Assembly: GCF_024713975.1 (NCBI RefSeq)
Contig: NC_091098.1
Coordinates: 25,477,316-25,541,315 of the forward strand
Direction of reading: 5' to 3'
Origin: Paralichthys olivaceus
Lineage: Eukaryota > Chordata > Actinopteri > Pleuronectiformes > Paralichthyidae
DNA: 64,000 nt
Positions 18,139 to 35,745 of the stretch are shown piece after piece; within the stretch, counting starts at the first letter, position 1; every line of letters begins with the position of its first letter. The notes beneath the pieces were generated by a model, which was not told where the DNA came from, made no database searches, and worked only from the letters and a program-made list of their open reading frames with translations. The translations under genes and the position numbers were made by a program.

Positions 18139-21036
18139 ATGGCGGATCCTGCGGTGGCGTCGGGAGGTCCTCTGAGCACAGGCGGGGTAAGAGACGAGCT
18201 GGAGCCGCTGTTAGCTGCCGAGTGTGCGCGGGTTCACCGCGTTTAGCTAACCGTCACATTCACCTGAGTGGTGGTTAGTTAGCAGTGAGTTAAGATTACC
18301 AGGAGAGGGTTAATATAAATAGGGGTTAATAAATATAACCAGGAGTTAGTTAATATAACCAGCAGTTATTTAATATAACCAGGAATTATTAAATATAACC
18401 AGGAGTTAGTTAATATAACCAGGAGTTATTAAATATAACCAAGAGTGGGTTAAGATTACCAGAAGTTATTTAATATGACCAGCAGTTATCAGAATCAGAA
18501 TCCTTTATTGTCAGTGTTCAACATTGTCACCAACATTAAAACAGTGAAAATTGTTTTAGCAGCTCTTCTTGTTACAGCAGCATTTATCTGACTTTTGGAA
18601 ATCAGAACAAGAATCAAGAAAGTTATTTACTAGAAGCAGCAGCTAGATACAATCATCAGCAGTTATTTAACACAACCAGCAGTTAGTTAAGATAAACAGC
18701 GAGTGAGTTAAACAACCAGGAGTTAGTGACAATAACCAGGAGTTATTTAATATAACCAGCAGTAAAAAGAAGATACAGATAGGTCTGTGTCCCAAAAAAT
18801 GCATTTGTGAATCCAGCAACATCAGGGGAGTCTAAAAAAAACCCACACACGTAGTGATCCACACACAAATACACACTAATAGATAAACCCACACACAGAT
18901 GTAGAAATATATTATTTGTATTTGTGATTTTTTTTCACATTGTATTTGTGAATCCTTCTGTGCACATTTGTGAATATTGAGACTGGTCTGACCTCATCAA
19001 CATGTGATTGATGCCTGATTGGTTGATATAGATGGAATCATTTGAACTCAATGTTGTGTTGGTTTCTTTCGTGCTGTTTCTTTACGGTGTGTTTTCTTGT
19101 GTGTTTAGCGTGGGGGGGGCAGCAAAGCAGCTTCCAGCCCTGCAGAGAACTACCACCTGGCCCGACGCCGCACCCTGCAGGTTGTTGTCAGCGCCCTACT
19201 GACCGAGTGTGGCTTCGAGAGCGCAGAGAAGGCGGCGGTGGAGACGCTCACTGAGATGATGCAGAGCTGTGAGTCTGAATCCTGAAGTGATGTCTTTATG
19301 CACTGAGGATAAACCACGTCCATTTTACTGGGAGCTTCGTATTTGAATATTTGTGTTGTGTGTTTGCTAACTATTAGCAGTTAGCAAGATGTTACCAAAC
19401 ACTAACGTGCTATAATTTCTCTCATAATTTGTTTCCTGCACTTCATCACAAAGTCGTTTTGAGATATTGCCGAGAAGAGAAAAAAAAAGACAGATCCATT
19501 CACAGAGTGACTACAGAACCTGTAGATCAGTAATTTGGTGTGTTAACTAGAGAGTGTTTATAAAGAAGCAACATGAGTCATATTTTTAATGATTGATGCG
19601 AACGTTGTTTTACACTCCTTCTTTATTCCTCATCCACTTCTGCTAAATGTTCACTGATCATTAACAGGCTTTTCTGAAACACAGCGTTTTGTCTTTTCTT
19701 TGCAGATATAAGTGAAATAGGTCGTTGTGCTAAAGCTTATTGTGAACACACGGCCAGAAGCGTTCCGACCCTGTCGGACACGGTGGTCACACTCATTGAA
19801 ATGGGTAAGTCCCGGAGGAGACACATGAAATATAGATCGCTGACATGATGAAATATCAATGACATCATTTTGTTTGTGTCACTGCAGGTTTCAATGTGGA
19901 CACGCTGCCTGTTTATGCAAAACGATCACAGCGGATGGTTATAACTGCACGTAAGTAGGCGCCGTCCTCTCCACTGTAGGTGTCAAAAGTTATATGTTAT
20001 TAAAATAGGCTTGAATATCATAACTGGATCAAAGTCGTTTTTGTCTTTATTGATTTCAACTGTGACAAATTACTTTTTGGAATTGTAGCTCCAGTGACGA
20101 ACCAGCCTGTGACTCCCAGAGCGCTGTCAGCCGGACAGAAACGCACACATCCAGCTCACATCCCAAGTCACTTCCCAGAATTCCCTGACCCTCACACATA
20201 CATCAAAACACCGGTGAGTCCCAACTGTTCTCAGGAGATGAAGTAGAATCCATTAAAGAGCATGTTGTGTCTCTTCTTGTGCCAGTTGTTGCATCAAACC
20301 TCAGTTTGTGTGGCAGATAAAAATCTAAGTCTTTTATTTTTTCTTTCTGCAGACATTCAGAGAGCCTGTGTCAGATTACCAAGTGGTGAGAGAGAAGGCA
20401 GCGACACAGAGGAGAGACGTGGAGCGAGCTCTCACACGCTTCATGGCCAAGACGGGAGAAACTCAGAGCCTCTTCAAAGACGACATCACTGCCTTCCCAT
20501 GTGAGCGGTTTGACATTTCTATATTTCCATTAAACACATGTTGTTTCTCGGACGAGTTCTAAGCTCCGCGAATGTGTTACCAGTGATCGCAGCTCGGCCA
20601 TGCACCATCCCGTATCTCAGCGCCCTCCTGCCGTCTGAGCTGGAACTGCAAACTCTGGAGGAGACGGACTCGTCCGAGCAGGACGACCAGACGGACAGCG
20701 AGAACACAACAGGACACAACATCAGTGTAAGTGTCTATCTCTAGTGTTTCCTGAGGAAACTCAGATGTTGGGAAATGATTTGACCTCCAGCCTCTGCCAC
20801 CAGTGTAGAGCTCAACATGGAGGATCAATCATTGTCTTTGTGAGAGTGGTTAACTGCTCTTTAATGATTGCTCTCGTCTCGCCTCTCTCGTTCAGGATGA
20901 TCCAGGAGCCGACAAAGAAAACTCTTTGCTTCCTCCCAGTGGTGTTGTTCCCTCCGCAAAGGCCACAGAGGACAACGTGATCGACAACCCGTACCTCCGT
21001 CCGGTCAAGAAACCCAAAGTGAGGAGGAAGAAATGA
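18139..21036 (+). CDS. taf8: Transcription initiation factor TFIID subunit 8
   Basis: Eight coding exons: 18139-18186, 19109-19268, 19706-19804, 19888-19950, 20089-20213, 20353-20500, 20584-20726, 20896-21036; 308 residues, close to about 310 in mammals. TAF8 pairs with TAF10 through its histone fold and brings it into TFIID; it also contacts TAF2. The histone fold spans about residues 25-100 (YHLARRRTLQVVVSALLTEC, then CAKAYCEHTARSVPTLSD). A Pro-rich region follows (FPEFPDPHTYIKTPTFREP), then the conserved DVERALTRFMAKTGETQSLF block. The C-terminal basic nuclear signal is NPYLRPVKKPKVRRKK. The start is AAGATGG just after an ETS/CRE-like promoter, with another housekeeping-type CpG context. 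Confidence is high because every block matches the family. Confidence 0.97.
18285..18775 (+). repeat. Degenerate ~20-bp tandem array in taf8 intron 1, interrupted by an insert
   Basis: Units like TAATATAACCAGGAGTTAGT repeat from about 18296 to 18490 and again from 18655 to 18775. Between them sits an insert (about 18489-18655) starting CAGAATCAGAATCCTTTATTGTCA, which resembles the edge of a common fish interspersed repeat. AGCAGTTAT occurs on both sides of the insert. Confidence 0.75.
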
Positions 21037-21312
21037 GCCTGGACCCAACTGAACCAACAGACTCACATTTGCCACAGTGTTGGTGCGGTCAGTGGTCCAG
21101 TGAAGCGCCCCGGTGTTGAGTCCCGCCGCGTTAGCCGGGACCAGCGGCTGCTTTTCCTCGACGCTGGGACGAGAACAGCTGTGAACTTTTGGCAAACTGA
21201 CTCCTATTGACTCATTTTTTGTCGTTTTTTCTAGAGGCACTCACTTTGTTTATAATTTGTTTGTAAGCAGCATCACAGTGTAAAATACAAACAGGAGTTC
21301 TGTCATTTTGTG

Positions 21313-21318
21313 AATAAA
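21313..21318 (+). terminator. taf8 poly(A) signal
   Basis: GTGAATAAAAG 277 bases after the taf8 stop. Confidence 0.7.
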
Positions 21319-21319
21319 A

Positions 21320-23880
21320 GAAAAATAAGTTTCTTTCTTTTTAACTCTGGGATAAATAACTTTACTTGACGAGGCTCATGAACATGACACCATTTTATTG
21401 CCGTCACCTGTCAGTGTTGGTTTTCATCCAGCAGAGTTAATAGTACAGACTCAGGTAGGCCACTCTGCTCCTCTGCTCCAGCAAAGACCTTTCACTGTGT
21501 AACTGAAAGTCAAACAACAAGAGCAATAATGGTTTATAACAAATATCATTATGAATTGACGCCACCAAAAACATATTTAAATACTGCGTGTCCAATTTCT
21601 ACTGTATGTTGACATCAGTACACAAATTCATGGGGTTTGCAAACAAGTCGGATGCTAAATGAAAATAAGTAGAATATCACAAAGACGTTTTAAACTGAAG
21701 ACAAGACATTAACGTGTAAATGTAGAGCGTCACCCAGTGAAGAGGCGATGAATCAGTCTGTTGCTGTGAACACGTGGCTCCTACGTGTCGCTCACGTTTC
21801 TGCTCCAGCTGCTGACAAAGGTTTATCGTTCCCTCAGATGAGAATCGATATCTTCCCTTCTGAACCAGAGCTGTTCTCAAAGTGGACGATGGTTGTTACG
21901 CTCCATAACTCAGGAGCGGAGAGCCCAACTGATTCACCCACCTTCACCCTGAGTGACTTCTTTTCCAGCGGCGGCAGTCTGGACCAGTCTGGGCGTCCGA
22001 AGCACATCGGCCAGCTCACCTTCCTGTTTGTCACTGCGTCAGGCTTGTAGGTTCCAGGCCTGCAGCACAGAATAACATCCGTCAGGTCTGGTCGCCACTG
22101 TTCACTGTGTTTCTCTGTTCTTACCCTGGACTGTCCTCAGCTGCACATGCTGTGGGTTTGAATCTCTCTGTGGTGGAGTCGAAAGGTGATTTTCCAGGAG
22201 GGACGATCGTGGACCGGCTGTGATCCTTCTGGTACTGCTGTGGTGAAGGGGTCACAGTCTGGTGATGAGTAAAAAAATAAATAAAAATTCATGGTTTTAT
22301 TTCTGGAGCAATCTTCACTTTTGTTGCCCTGAACCTGAACCTGACCCCAGTTTGAAGGCTTTCTATTACACCTGATCTTTCTAAATTGATCTTCATGTGT
22401 AGAATCAGATCATGGACGCCTGTTGAACTAAATGTACAGATCGCTGCGGGTGCTTTGGGAACACGTTACCTTGCCACAAGGCGGAAAGCGTGCTGCCGTC
22501 CTCGCAGAGAGAACATAACCTTTGTTACTCTCTGGTCTCATCTGCAAGTCGTAAAGTATGGTGCCAAACTGTGAGGAACAGGGAAATTATGAATTTAATA
22601 AATGAATATAATGGGCTCAGTGAAAATACAAATATCATCTTAAAGATTACATTTTTTTATTTTGTGGGAACAAAACTGAATTTGTTATCTTGCACACACA
22701 AGATAAATATTTGGTTCCCACAAAACATCATCTTTTGGGATCTTTTACTGTTCAACATCACAAAGTAAATCATGATCTCTGCATCATGAATGTAATGTAT
22801 GAAATATAATAAATACAGAAGAGACAGACTACAATATTGTAACAGGAGCTACGACAATATTACAAAACTATATTTACAACGAGGTTAAATTCAAGAGGAA
22901 ACTCTCTGGAGGTCTTTGGAAAGGGGGATCAATCACAAAGGTTTATGGGAAGTGTAGTTCATTCACTCTTAAATAATTGGATCCAGTAACTTATAAACTT
23001 TAGACCTCATCCACATACACACCAATATTTGTAGAACTGGATTCAGTTACTATCGTCCTGCTAAATGGAAAGATTTAAACAAAACTTCCCTCAAACTACA
23101 AGATGTTAAATCTTTACTACGATATGTTTTTATTTATTTATTCGTATTGTTGCTGATTGTGAATGTTTCTAGTTCTCAAGTCTCTCTTGGAAAATAAAGC
23201 TTGATCTCAATGTGGCCGCCTGATGAAATAAAGATGAAATAAAAAGAAAATTATGTTTTTACTTTTGACTTTTCGGCAAATTTTCAATCAAATCAAACGT
23301 CTTATTAAAATTCATCTGGATTCAGACTTTAAACTCTTTTTCTAGAACGTCAATGAGAAAACTCACCAAACATTCTGCAGAAACACGCGTGTGTAAAAAC
23401 AACATGCTCACTACATGCATCAAACATGTCAGGACACAAACCTCTTGGTTGAAATAGCAGCCAGGGCCGAGGTGTGGCGCCCCCTGTCGGTGCATCTGGT
23501 TACCCAGTCGGTCTGGAGCATAATGGAGGGGGAAGAGTTTCCTCTCCTGGCTGCTGCAGAAAGCTGCTGATGCCTGAACTCGAGTCACCGGCATCCTGCA
23601 ACAACAGCTTGTAGCCGAGAGGCTGACAAAGAACACACGTTAACACACAGTGACACACTAATCCCGTGTTGCCGTCTCCTCCGCCTGCAACGCTGCTGCC
23701 AGTGTTGTGACTTGTAACAATGGCAACGAGTCAGACCATGAATAATGCAAATTGAGTTTACAATATATAAATATGCATGAATACACATTCAAATCATTAA
23801 GTTACACAAAGCTGGAAGAATTCATTTCTATGTTTGCATGACCAGAAACTACAAAAAGTCATTTACAATTAATAGATCTC
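21320..23880. other. Intergenic, between the converging ends of taf8 and atp6ap1
   Basis: No supported gene. Short ORFs here lack family signatures or codon bias. The sequence is AT-rich, with GC-richer patches at 21780-22260 and 23460-23700. Confidence 0.55.
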
Positions 23881-23886
23881 TTTATT
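23881..23886 (-). terminator. atp6ap1 poly(A) signal
   Basis: TTTATT on the plus strand (AATAAA on the minus strand) about 790 bases downstream of the atp6ap1 stop. The intervening sequence has no other gene and fits a 3' UTR. Confidence 0.5.
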
Positions 23887-24677
23887 TGCAATTAAAGTCA
23901 TTGTACAGTACTCTATGAATTTGACAAAAGCAGAACTGAGGCACCGTTGTTAAATTAATCAATGAACCTGAAGCAAACTTTAAGGGCAGCGAAAGCACAT
24001 AAAGTAGTTTCATATAAATAATTCAGCTGTCGATAAAACACGAGATTGAAGTGGCGCAAGTCTGCGATTCAACCATAAGTGAAACTAAACCCAAGAGGAA
24101 GCATTTCAGCCAGGGGCCATTTCAAAACAGCCACATTTCGGGAATTTCACACATTTCACAAACACATTATATACACACAGGCACTTCTTTCATTAGCAGT
24201 AGTCTTTCCATTACAGACGAGTTGGAAAAATAAAGACAAGAGTAAGAATTGAGGTCTGAAAAGTTCCTACGGCTTCCGGCAAAGACATTCACATTGGCAC
24301 TTGCAAGTTAAGAGTGCAACTAGTTTTTATCTTTAGGGGAAACATGCAGCGTTTCTGGCACGAAGACTTCATTTAGCACACGCACTCTGAATTAGCTCAT
24401 GTGGAGAAAGAAAGGTTGCATCCATCTTGGCACTTGTACACGTAGGGAAATGAAGCGGAATGTGCCTTGTGGGATAACGCTGGAACAAATACGTCTGAGG
24501 AAGGATTCAGGAAGGAAAAGTAACGAGAGGACGTCAGTGTAATATGATCTGTCTGACAAATACCTTCAAAGTAAAAAGCTCCACACATACAAAAGCTAAA
24601 TCACACAGACTGACTCCAAAACCCAACATCAGGAGGCACTGAGGAGCGTGTGTGTGTGTGTGCGTGTAAAGAGTGCT

Positions 24678-27600
24678 TCACTCCGACTGAGGCACTGATA
24701 TCGATGGACCTTTGGGGTCATCAAATCGATCCATGGTGTTAAGCTGCATGATCATGTGCAGACCGTACACGAAAATGAGCAGCATGAGCAGCGACGTCAG
24801 CAGCCCCATCCATATCCCTGCGGTGAAGAATCCTGCACAGTCGCTTGCGTAGGAGAAATTTGTTCCGTTTGCCAACCTGAAGCCCTGAATCTGTAAAAAA
24901 AAAACAAAAAACAGAGAACGTATGAAACGGTTGACATCCAAAAGACGAAGGAACGTGAGGCCTCGCTGCAGCGGTGTTGAGAGGCAGAGAGGAGAACGCA
25001 GCACGAGAGATGTACCTGGAAGTCGATAAAATTGAGGCTCCACTTGGATGTTTCCTGGTTGGTGTTGTTTGGCACCAGCAGAGCGTCCTGGAAGCTGCTG
25101 ACGGACTGGCAGTGGAAGGAGTACTCTGCGGGGGCATAGATGCCGCGTCCCCCGACGAAAGACGCAGTTTGAGAGTTGGACTGCAGCTGCACAGAGTCCA
25201 GGGTGAACCAGTTCCGTCCAGACACAGGATAGTGGCGCTGACTCATGGAAAAACTGGGGATCAACAGAGTAGTGTTCAGTGTATTAACAGCTACGACTGG
25301 TGTTCATACCTGCACATACAGATTCAAACAAGTAAGACAATGAGGATGTAGACACAGGAGAGGGAAATGTAAACTTGTCACAGACCAGAACACAAATGTC
25401 CGAGTCAGAGGCTCTAGACAATTTCTGGAGTTTTTCCTGCCAGGATAGAGAGCGGAGGAGAATACAGGCGAGTGGGTCGGCATGTTGATTAAGCTTCCAA
25501 CACCGAGAACAGACAAAAATATCTCAGGATGATAAAGAGGAGTCACACACGCAGAAGACGAAGATGTCGACTTTGAGATCTGAGGGGTTCTGGGTCGAGG
25601 CTGTGCTGTAAATTAAAACATGTGATCTCTCCGCAGCAGAATTAATAGGTTACGTCTCGCCTCATCCCTTACATGAGGGCTCCTGTGGTTTTTCTGCTGT
25701 TGTGAACCCGTCTGACCCGGACACGCTCCTGCTGTGTTCTTCATATGTGAAAAAACAAAAAAACTCCAGCAAAATGGTGGAACACGTTGTCCAGAGAGCA
25801 CGTCTGAAAACAGCTCTGTCCAAAGGCGACGTGAGCTCTCTAGAACTCACTTGTTATCACCTCATATCTTGTTTGTCGAATCTTTACAAATACAAGATGT
25901 AAATGAGCTTTTCTTTGCCAAACTTTTCCTTTAAATGAGAAATGTATCCCCCTTACCTTAATATGGAGCCAGATGGATAAGTGAGGACAAGCCTGAAAGA
26001 AAAGAGAAAACAATTCATTTAAAAATCACATCTCTCCTTTAACTGACAGGAAACTGAAGTTGTCTTGTAACGGAGAGGGGATCTTACAGTGAGTTAGTGT
26101 TGTTACACATGGACCCTGCCAAGGAGGGTGTTTCTTCAGCGAGGTCGATCCACTTTGAGGGGCTTTCGTGGCTCACAAAGAGATTCTGAGCCCAAAGCAT
26201 GATGCAGGGGTTTCCAGACTGATTAAACATGATCGGCGCTTTGACATCAGCCTCAACCGCCTGGAGCAAGGAGCGGCTCACGGACTGGTCCGACACAGAC
26301 GCCTCTGAAATGACCTGCAGATACAATTTAAGATCTTCGAGTCGTCATGTGTTTCTTTGTACGTACAGAGGAAGAATATTTCTGGTGTGACAGTCTTACT
26401 CGTGACGGCTGGAGTCCCGTGTATATCGCAGTGTACGGAACATTTTTTTCTTTCACGACACTAAGAACGTTTCCAATGATCTCATCTGTTGAGAGAAGAA
26501 TGCACTTGAGTTACATGTTGCATGACTACAATGATACGGTGCTATAAATATGACACCATGACATTCTAATTCTCACCATTGTCGTGCAGGACTTCCTTAC
26601 AAGACTTGTGTGATCTGTTTAACAAAAAAATCATGTTTATTTTCTTCATGTCTAGACGCAGAAATAGAAGAGAGGGACGGAAAAACTGAAGTCTCACCCG
26701 GTACAATAAGGAAGATTGATGAGCAGTAAGTTGTTGACGGATGTGTTGATGGTCAGATGTGAGAGAGTCTCAGCATCTACGAGCACAGGCGACACTCCGA
26801 GTGTTTCCTGAAACAGAGCCGGGAAGGAAGAGGCGCCCGTCCACTCTAAGGCTGGAACCGTGATCGACGACGCAGAGGACTGAAGAGCAGCCTGGAGAGG
26901 AGCGAGTGGAATTATTGGTTTTATTCATCTGATGAAATCCTCTTCACTCGGGATTAAAGTGTGAATATGTTTCAAAAACCTACCTCCAGGTTGTGAAAGA
27001 CACTGTCCTGTTTGTTTCCAAACACGCCACCAAAGACTGTGAAGTCATCTTTGCTCAACTGAACACAAATAAAGACAAATATCACAAACTCAAAACACGA
27101 GTCTAACAAACACAACATCTTCTCTGTCCCTCATTAAGCAGATTCTTACTTTGTGCCTCTTATGTTCATTTATAATAATCTGTTACTGTTTTAACGTCTT
27201 AAGCTGATTCACTTTTTAATTATTCTCATGTTGTTTGTCTCCAAATCCAATTTCAACACTTTAAATACTTAAACTAGTTTAATTATTAGAATCGTTCATG
27301 TGTTTATTTATGATAAATTGCAAGGTGTCATTGGGAGCCTTGAAATGTGCAGTGAAATAAAATATTCAATTTTTATTTGTATTAATAAAATGTGACATTT
27401 TCCATAAAACAACATCTGGTGAAAACTTCACACGACATTAAGTTGATCCTGTTGATCAGTCGGGAACAGGAGCGTCCACCAAAGAGCAGAAAGCGGGGCT
27501 GTGTTATAGAGGAACTGTGAAATGGGAAGTAACATCAAACGTCACTGTCACACCAGAATGAGAAGACTTTACACGGTGCAGCTACAAACGACACGTGACT

Positions 27601-28803
27601 GCTCTGCTTTCCACAGGTTACAGATCCAAGGACAAACTCTCCAGCACATTAGATCCTTGAAAACCTCAGAGAAACTTTAACTGTACGGGTTTAAGACGCT
27701 TCGACTCTTTTCACACTCAGCTCCAGTCCGTTCGGGGGACAGTCCTGTTGTCTGCCACAGAGCAGGAGTTTGGTTTTCACGTGTCTGGGACTGACCTTGT
27801 CCTGCAGGAACAGCAGCACAGTGTGAGGGCCAGAGCCCAACGCAGCCGCGAGGTACGCGGACAACTGGTCATTGGATGTGATGTGACCAGCTGCAGGTGA
27901 GGCCAGCGGTGGAAGGCTAAATGAGCAGGGAACAAAAACATATCAAGTTTTTAGGTGGTTTTTTCCTCACCCTTGATTTGTCAATGTGGGCTGTACAAGT
28001 TTGACCCCTCAGATAAAATGTCAGATATTGTGTACACTCCAAAGTTTCATTTAAATCGTAACTTTAACTTATGAAGGATCTCATTATTCGAGACAAAGAT
28101 CGGTGGAGTGAGACAGAAATATAATGATTCTAAGATCTTAAATAAAGGACGAGGCAGAGACAAGAGGAAGATCGTTTCCAAGTATGAGAAACATTTAGTT
28201 TTCTAAGCTGAGCTCAAAGAGGACATCTTACTTTCCTTTCCTCTTTGTATTCACACTTTATTCTATTTGATCTCATCACAGTTTCTCTTGAGGGACTTTC
28301 ACAAACAGCGAATAAACACAACACAAGTGTGACTTCATGGAAACAACCTGACAAAGAATCATGAAAGATGTTAAATCACAGATGTGGGATCAGATTCCAG
28401 CTGATTCCAGAACCAAAGTTGGATTTTAAAACTTAAACCCAGTTTCCTCAACATGAGTTCAACATTTTTGAAAAGTGTGAACCTTCACCACAAACATTAA
28501 ACATCATCTTTCTCTCTTTCTTTCTCTCTTTCTCTCTCTCTTTCTCTCTTTCTTTCTCTCTTTCTCTCTTCAGGCTGTGAAGTTGGTCTGAGCTGGGCCA
28601 GCTAGCAGGGCTTAGCGTTAGCATTAGCGTTAGCGTTAGCAGCCAGTGTCTCCTCCACGAAGAGGTGACGCGGTGTCTTACCTGTCGCTGGACCACAGCA
28701 GCAGGGGCACCTGAGCGGAGCAGCTCGCGGAGGAGAGGAGGCCGAGCAGGCGGAGGAGAAGCGTCGTCAGTCGCACTTTACCGGAGCTGCTCGCAGCGGC
28801 CAT
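24678..28803 (-). CDS. atp6ap1: V-type proton ATPase subunit S1 (Ac45)
   Basis: Ten exons in transcript order: 28682-28803, 27796-27916, 26984-27058, 26698-26891, 26577-26614, 26400-26485, 26088-26314, 25957-25992, 25016-25253, 24678-24890; 449 residues against about 470 in human. Ac45 is the glycosylated accessory subunit needed for assembly and sorting of the V-ATPase in Golgi, lysosomal and secretory membranes. Residues about 10-35 are a signal peptide ([16 protein letters not shown]), followed by [11 protein letters not shown]. Conserved blocks include FGNKQDS, ENVPYTA-like [39 protein letters not shown]-type YSFHCQSV and [10 protein letters not shown]. One membrane segment ([20 protein letters not shown]) is followed by a cytosolic tail [19 protein letters not shown], whose [11 protein letters not shown] core is the endocytic/sorting tail of the family. 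N-glycosylation sequons are present (NNTNSL, NGTNFS). The promoter is CpG-rich with a GA tract. Confidence 0.96.
28503..28571 (-). repeat. (TTTC/TC)n polypyrimidine tract in atp6ap1 intron 1
   Basis: TTTCTCTC and CTTTCTCT units, purine-rich on the sense (minus) strand, followed by a GCGTTAGCATTAGCGTTAGC minisatellite at 28613-28641. Confidence 0.9.
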
Positions 28804-28870
28804 GTTTGTTCAGCGCTTCCGCCAGAGAAGAGATGCGATCACGTGACTCGGACCAGCTGACCGTCATGTG

Positions 28871-28896
28871 CCGGAGAGAGAGAGAGGAAGAGAGGA

Positions 28897-28922
<26 letters not shown>
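28871..28922 (+). repeat. (GA)n tract just upstream of atp6ap1
   Basis: GAGAGAGAGAGG units end 120 bases before the atp6ap1 start. In the minus-strand orientation of the gene this is a CT tract in the promoter/5' UTR. Confidence 0.9.
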
Positions 28923-28927
<5 letters not shown>

Positions 28928-29479
28928 CTTCCTGCTCTGTTGTTACTCCTCTACTCTGTGTAACGAAGTACTTTTACTTCGAGTACTGTGCAGGTACACA
29001 TCTGTACTCATGGTAACCTGTGCAGGTTCATCAGCAGTGATCTGATCACGTGATGAACCCATCGAAATAAACGTAAAACTGAAACATAACATGTATTATT
29101 TTATTCAAGGCTGAGTTATTAAAGCTTTGTGCTTTACTTTACACAGTGTTCACACTTTTATATATTCACACATGTCTTATATATCATACATACATGTTGT
29201 CAACCATTATGAATTTATAATATATATGCACACACAGAGAAAGATAGATTATACTCACTGCTTTATGATTTTCAACATGGCAACTCAAAGTTTGTTCTTA
29301 CGCCGGTTTTTAAAATCTCACTCTACTCACACTATTTGCACTTTTTCCAACAGAAATAACACATTTGTGTAATCTGCACATCACAACTCCTCAATGTTCG
29401 TACAAACTTGCTCGTCCAATCATCCTGTGCCACTGCACTTTACTTTGAAACATTTCTACACAAACCCTGACAGTGAAAG

Positions 29480-29480
<1 letters not shown>

Positions 29481-29520
<40 letters not shown>
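29481..29520. repeat. (TA)n microsatellite
   Basis: About 20 TA units, immediately followed by the retroposon-like tail at 29560-29645. Confidence 0.95.
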
Positions 29521-29521
<1 letters not shown>

Positions 29522-29559
29522 CCTTTTCCTTTTTTATTCTACCTCATTCAGACCTGCCT

Positions 29560-29645
29560 GCTGCTGTAACAACAGAATTTCCCCAGTGTGTGGATCAATA
29601 TAAAGTTTTATTTAATCTCATCTCATCTTATCTTATCTAATCTTG
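29560..29645 (+). mobile_element. 3' tail of a fish non-LTR retroposon (second copy)
   Basis: CTGCTGTAACAACAGAATTTCC, then GTGTGTGGATCAATATAAAG, then ATCTCATCTTATCTTATCT. The 'ATTTCCCCAGTGTGGGATCAATAAAG + ATCTT repeats' ending is shared with copies at 6955-7040 and 47335-47400. Confidence 0.6.
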
Positions 29646-30514
29646 CATTATTACTATGATTAAAGCAGAAAACACCTGAGTCACTGTCTTGTTATAAAGA
29701 GGTAAACATGTGACGTGTGAACTTTGCTCTGAGTGACAGGTACACCTGGCAGCTGTCCATGGTGCTGACACACTCATTTGGTTTTAAATCACCACCTGCA
29801 CCATCACAGCACATGTATGATACACACACACACACACACAGTGTAACAAACACACACACAAACGACACGCGTGCACAAAAGCACATGTGAAGTTTCTAAC
29901 ATGTTTTAATCTGAGGTCAGTGAGTGAAAGCTGCTCCCATCCACACAGCTGTAGCGGCGGAGGGATACCACCGCCTGCATCCACGAAAGCGCTGCGCCTA
30001 CAACTGGAAAGGAAGGACAGAAAAGGGAAATAGAGAACACGCAAGACTTGGGCTGAATTTATTTTTTTTAAATCATCCAACTCCGAAGCCAAAGTGTACA
30101 GCGAAACCGAACGCGTGCGTAATCCTCCGGTGGATCCACCTTCGGAGCGCGGTGTCCCGTTACGCGCAGCTCTTTGCTGTTTGGGTCCATTGTGTGGCAA
30201 CATGGGGAGAGAGCTGGAGGATGCGCACTAGCTCCCGTCGCGCAACGACATTGTTCTAGAGTGCTCCACGATCAGGGCCATCTTTGGTCGTCCTCGCCGG
30301 TGACAGTGTGGACACTTTACTCCATTGGTTCGTTAAAGCCGTGTGATTGAACCAGTACCACCGAACTCCGAAGGAGCCGTTCGAAGACGCTCGGAGTGCG
30401 GAGACAGAAGAGCCAGTTTCCCGGTCGGTGGACTCAGTGGCATCGCCTCCTTCAACACCCTTCATTTCTGCAGGCGTAAAGAGGGCGAGACGGGAGAGGC
30501 GCTGCTGATACAAC

Positions 30515-35745
<5,231 letters not shown>

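Larger units (their letters stand above)
28925..30514. other. Bidirectional upstream region between atp6ap1 (-) and gdi1 (+)
   Basis: The genes diverge with 1.7 kb between start codons. 29040-29890 is AT-rich with microsatellites and a retroposon tail. From about 29930 GC rises and the segment 30100-30514 is probably the gdi1 promoter and 5' UTR, with several CG dinucleotides and no coding signature on either strand. Confidence 0.6.

Noticed and set aside
24739-25351. Alternative frames (minus and plus) across the last atp6ap1 exons
   Set aside because: They overlap exon 9/10 of atp6ap1 in the wrong frame; the real frame gives the Ac45 sequence.
28665-29045. 126-residue plus-strand open frame across the atp6ap1 start
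   Set aside because: Runs opposite the atp6ap1 first exon and through a (GA)n tract; no family match.
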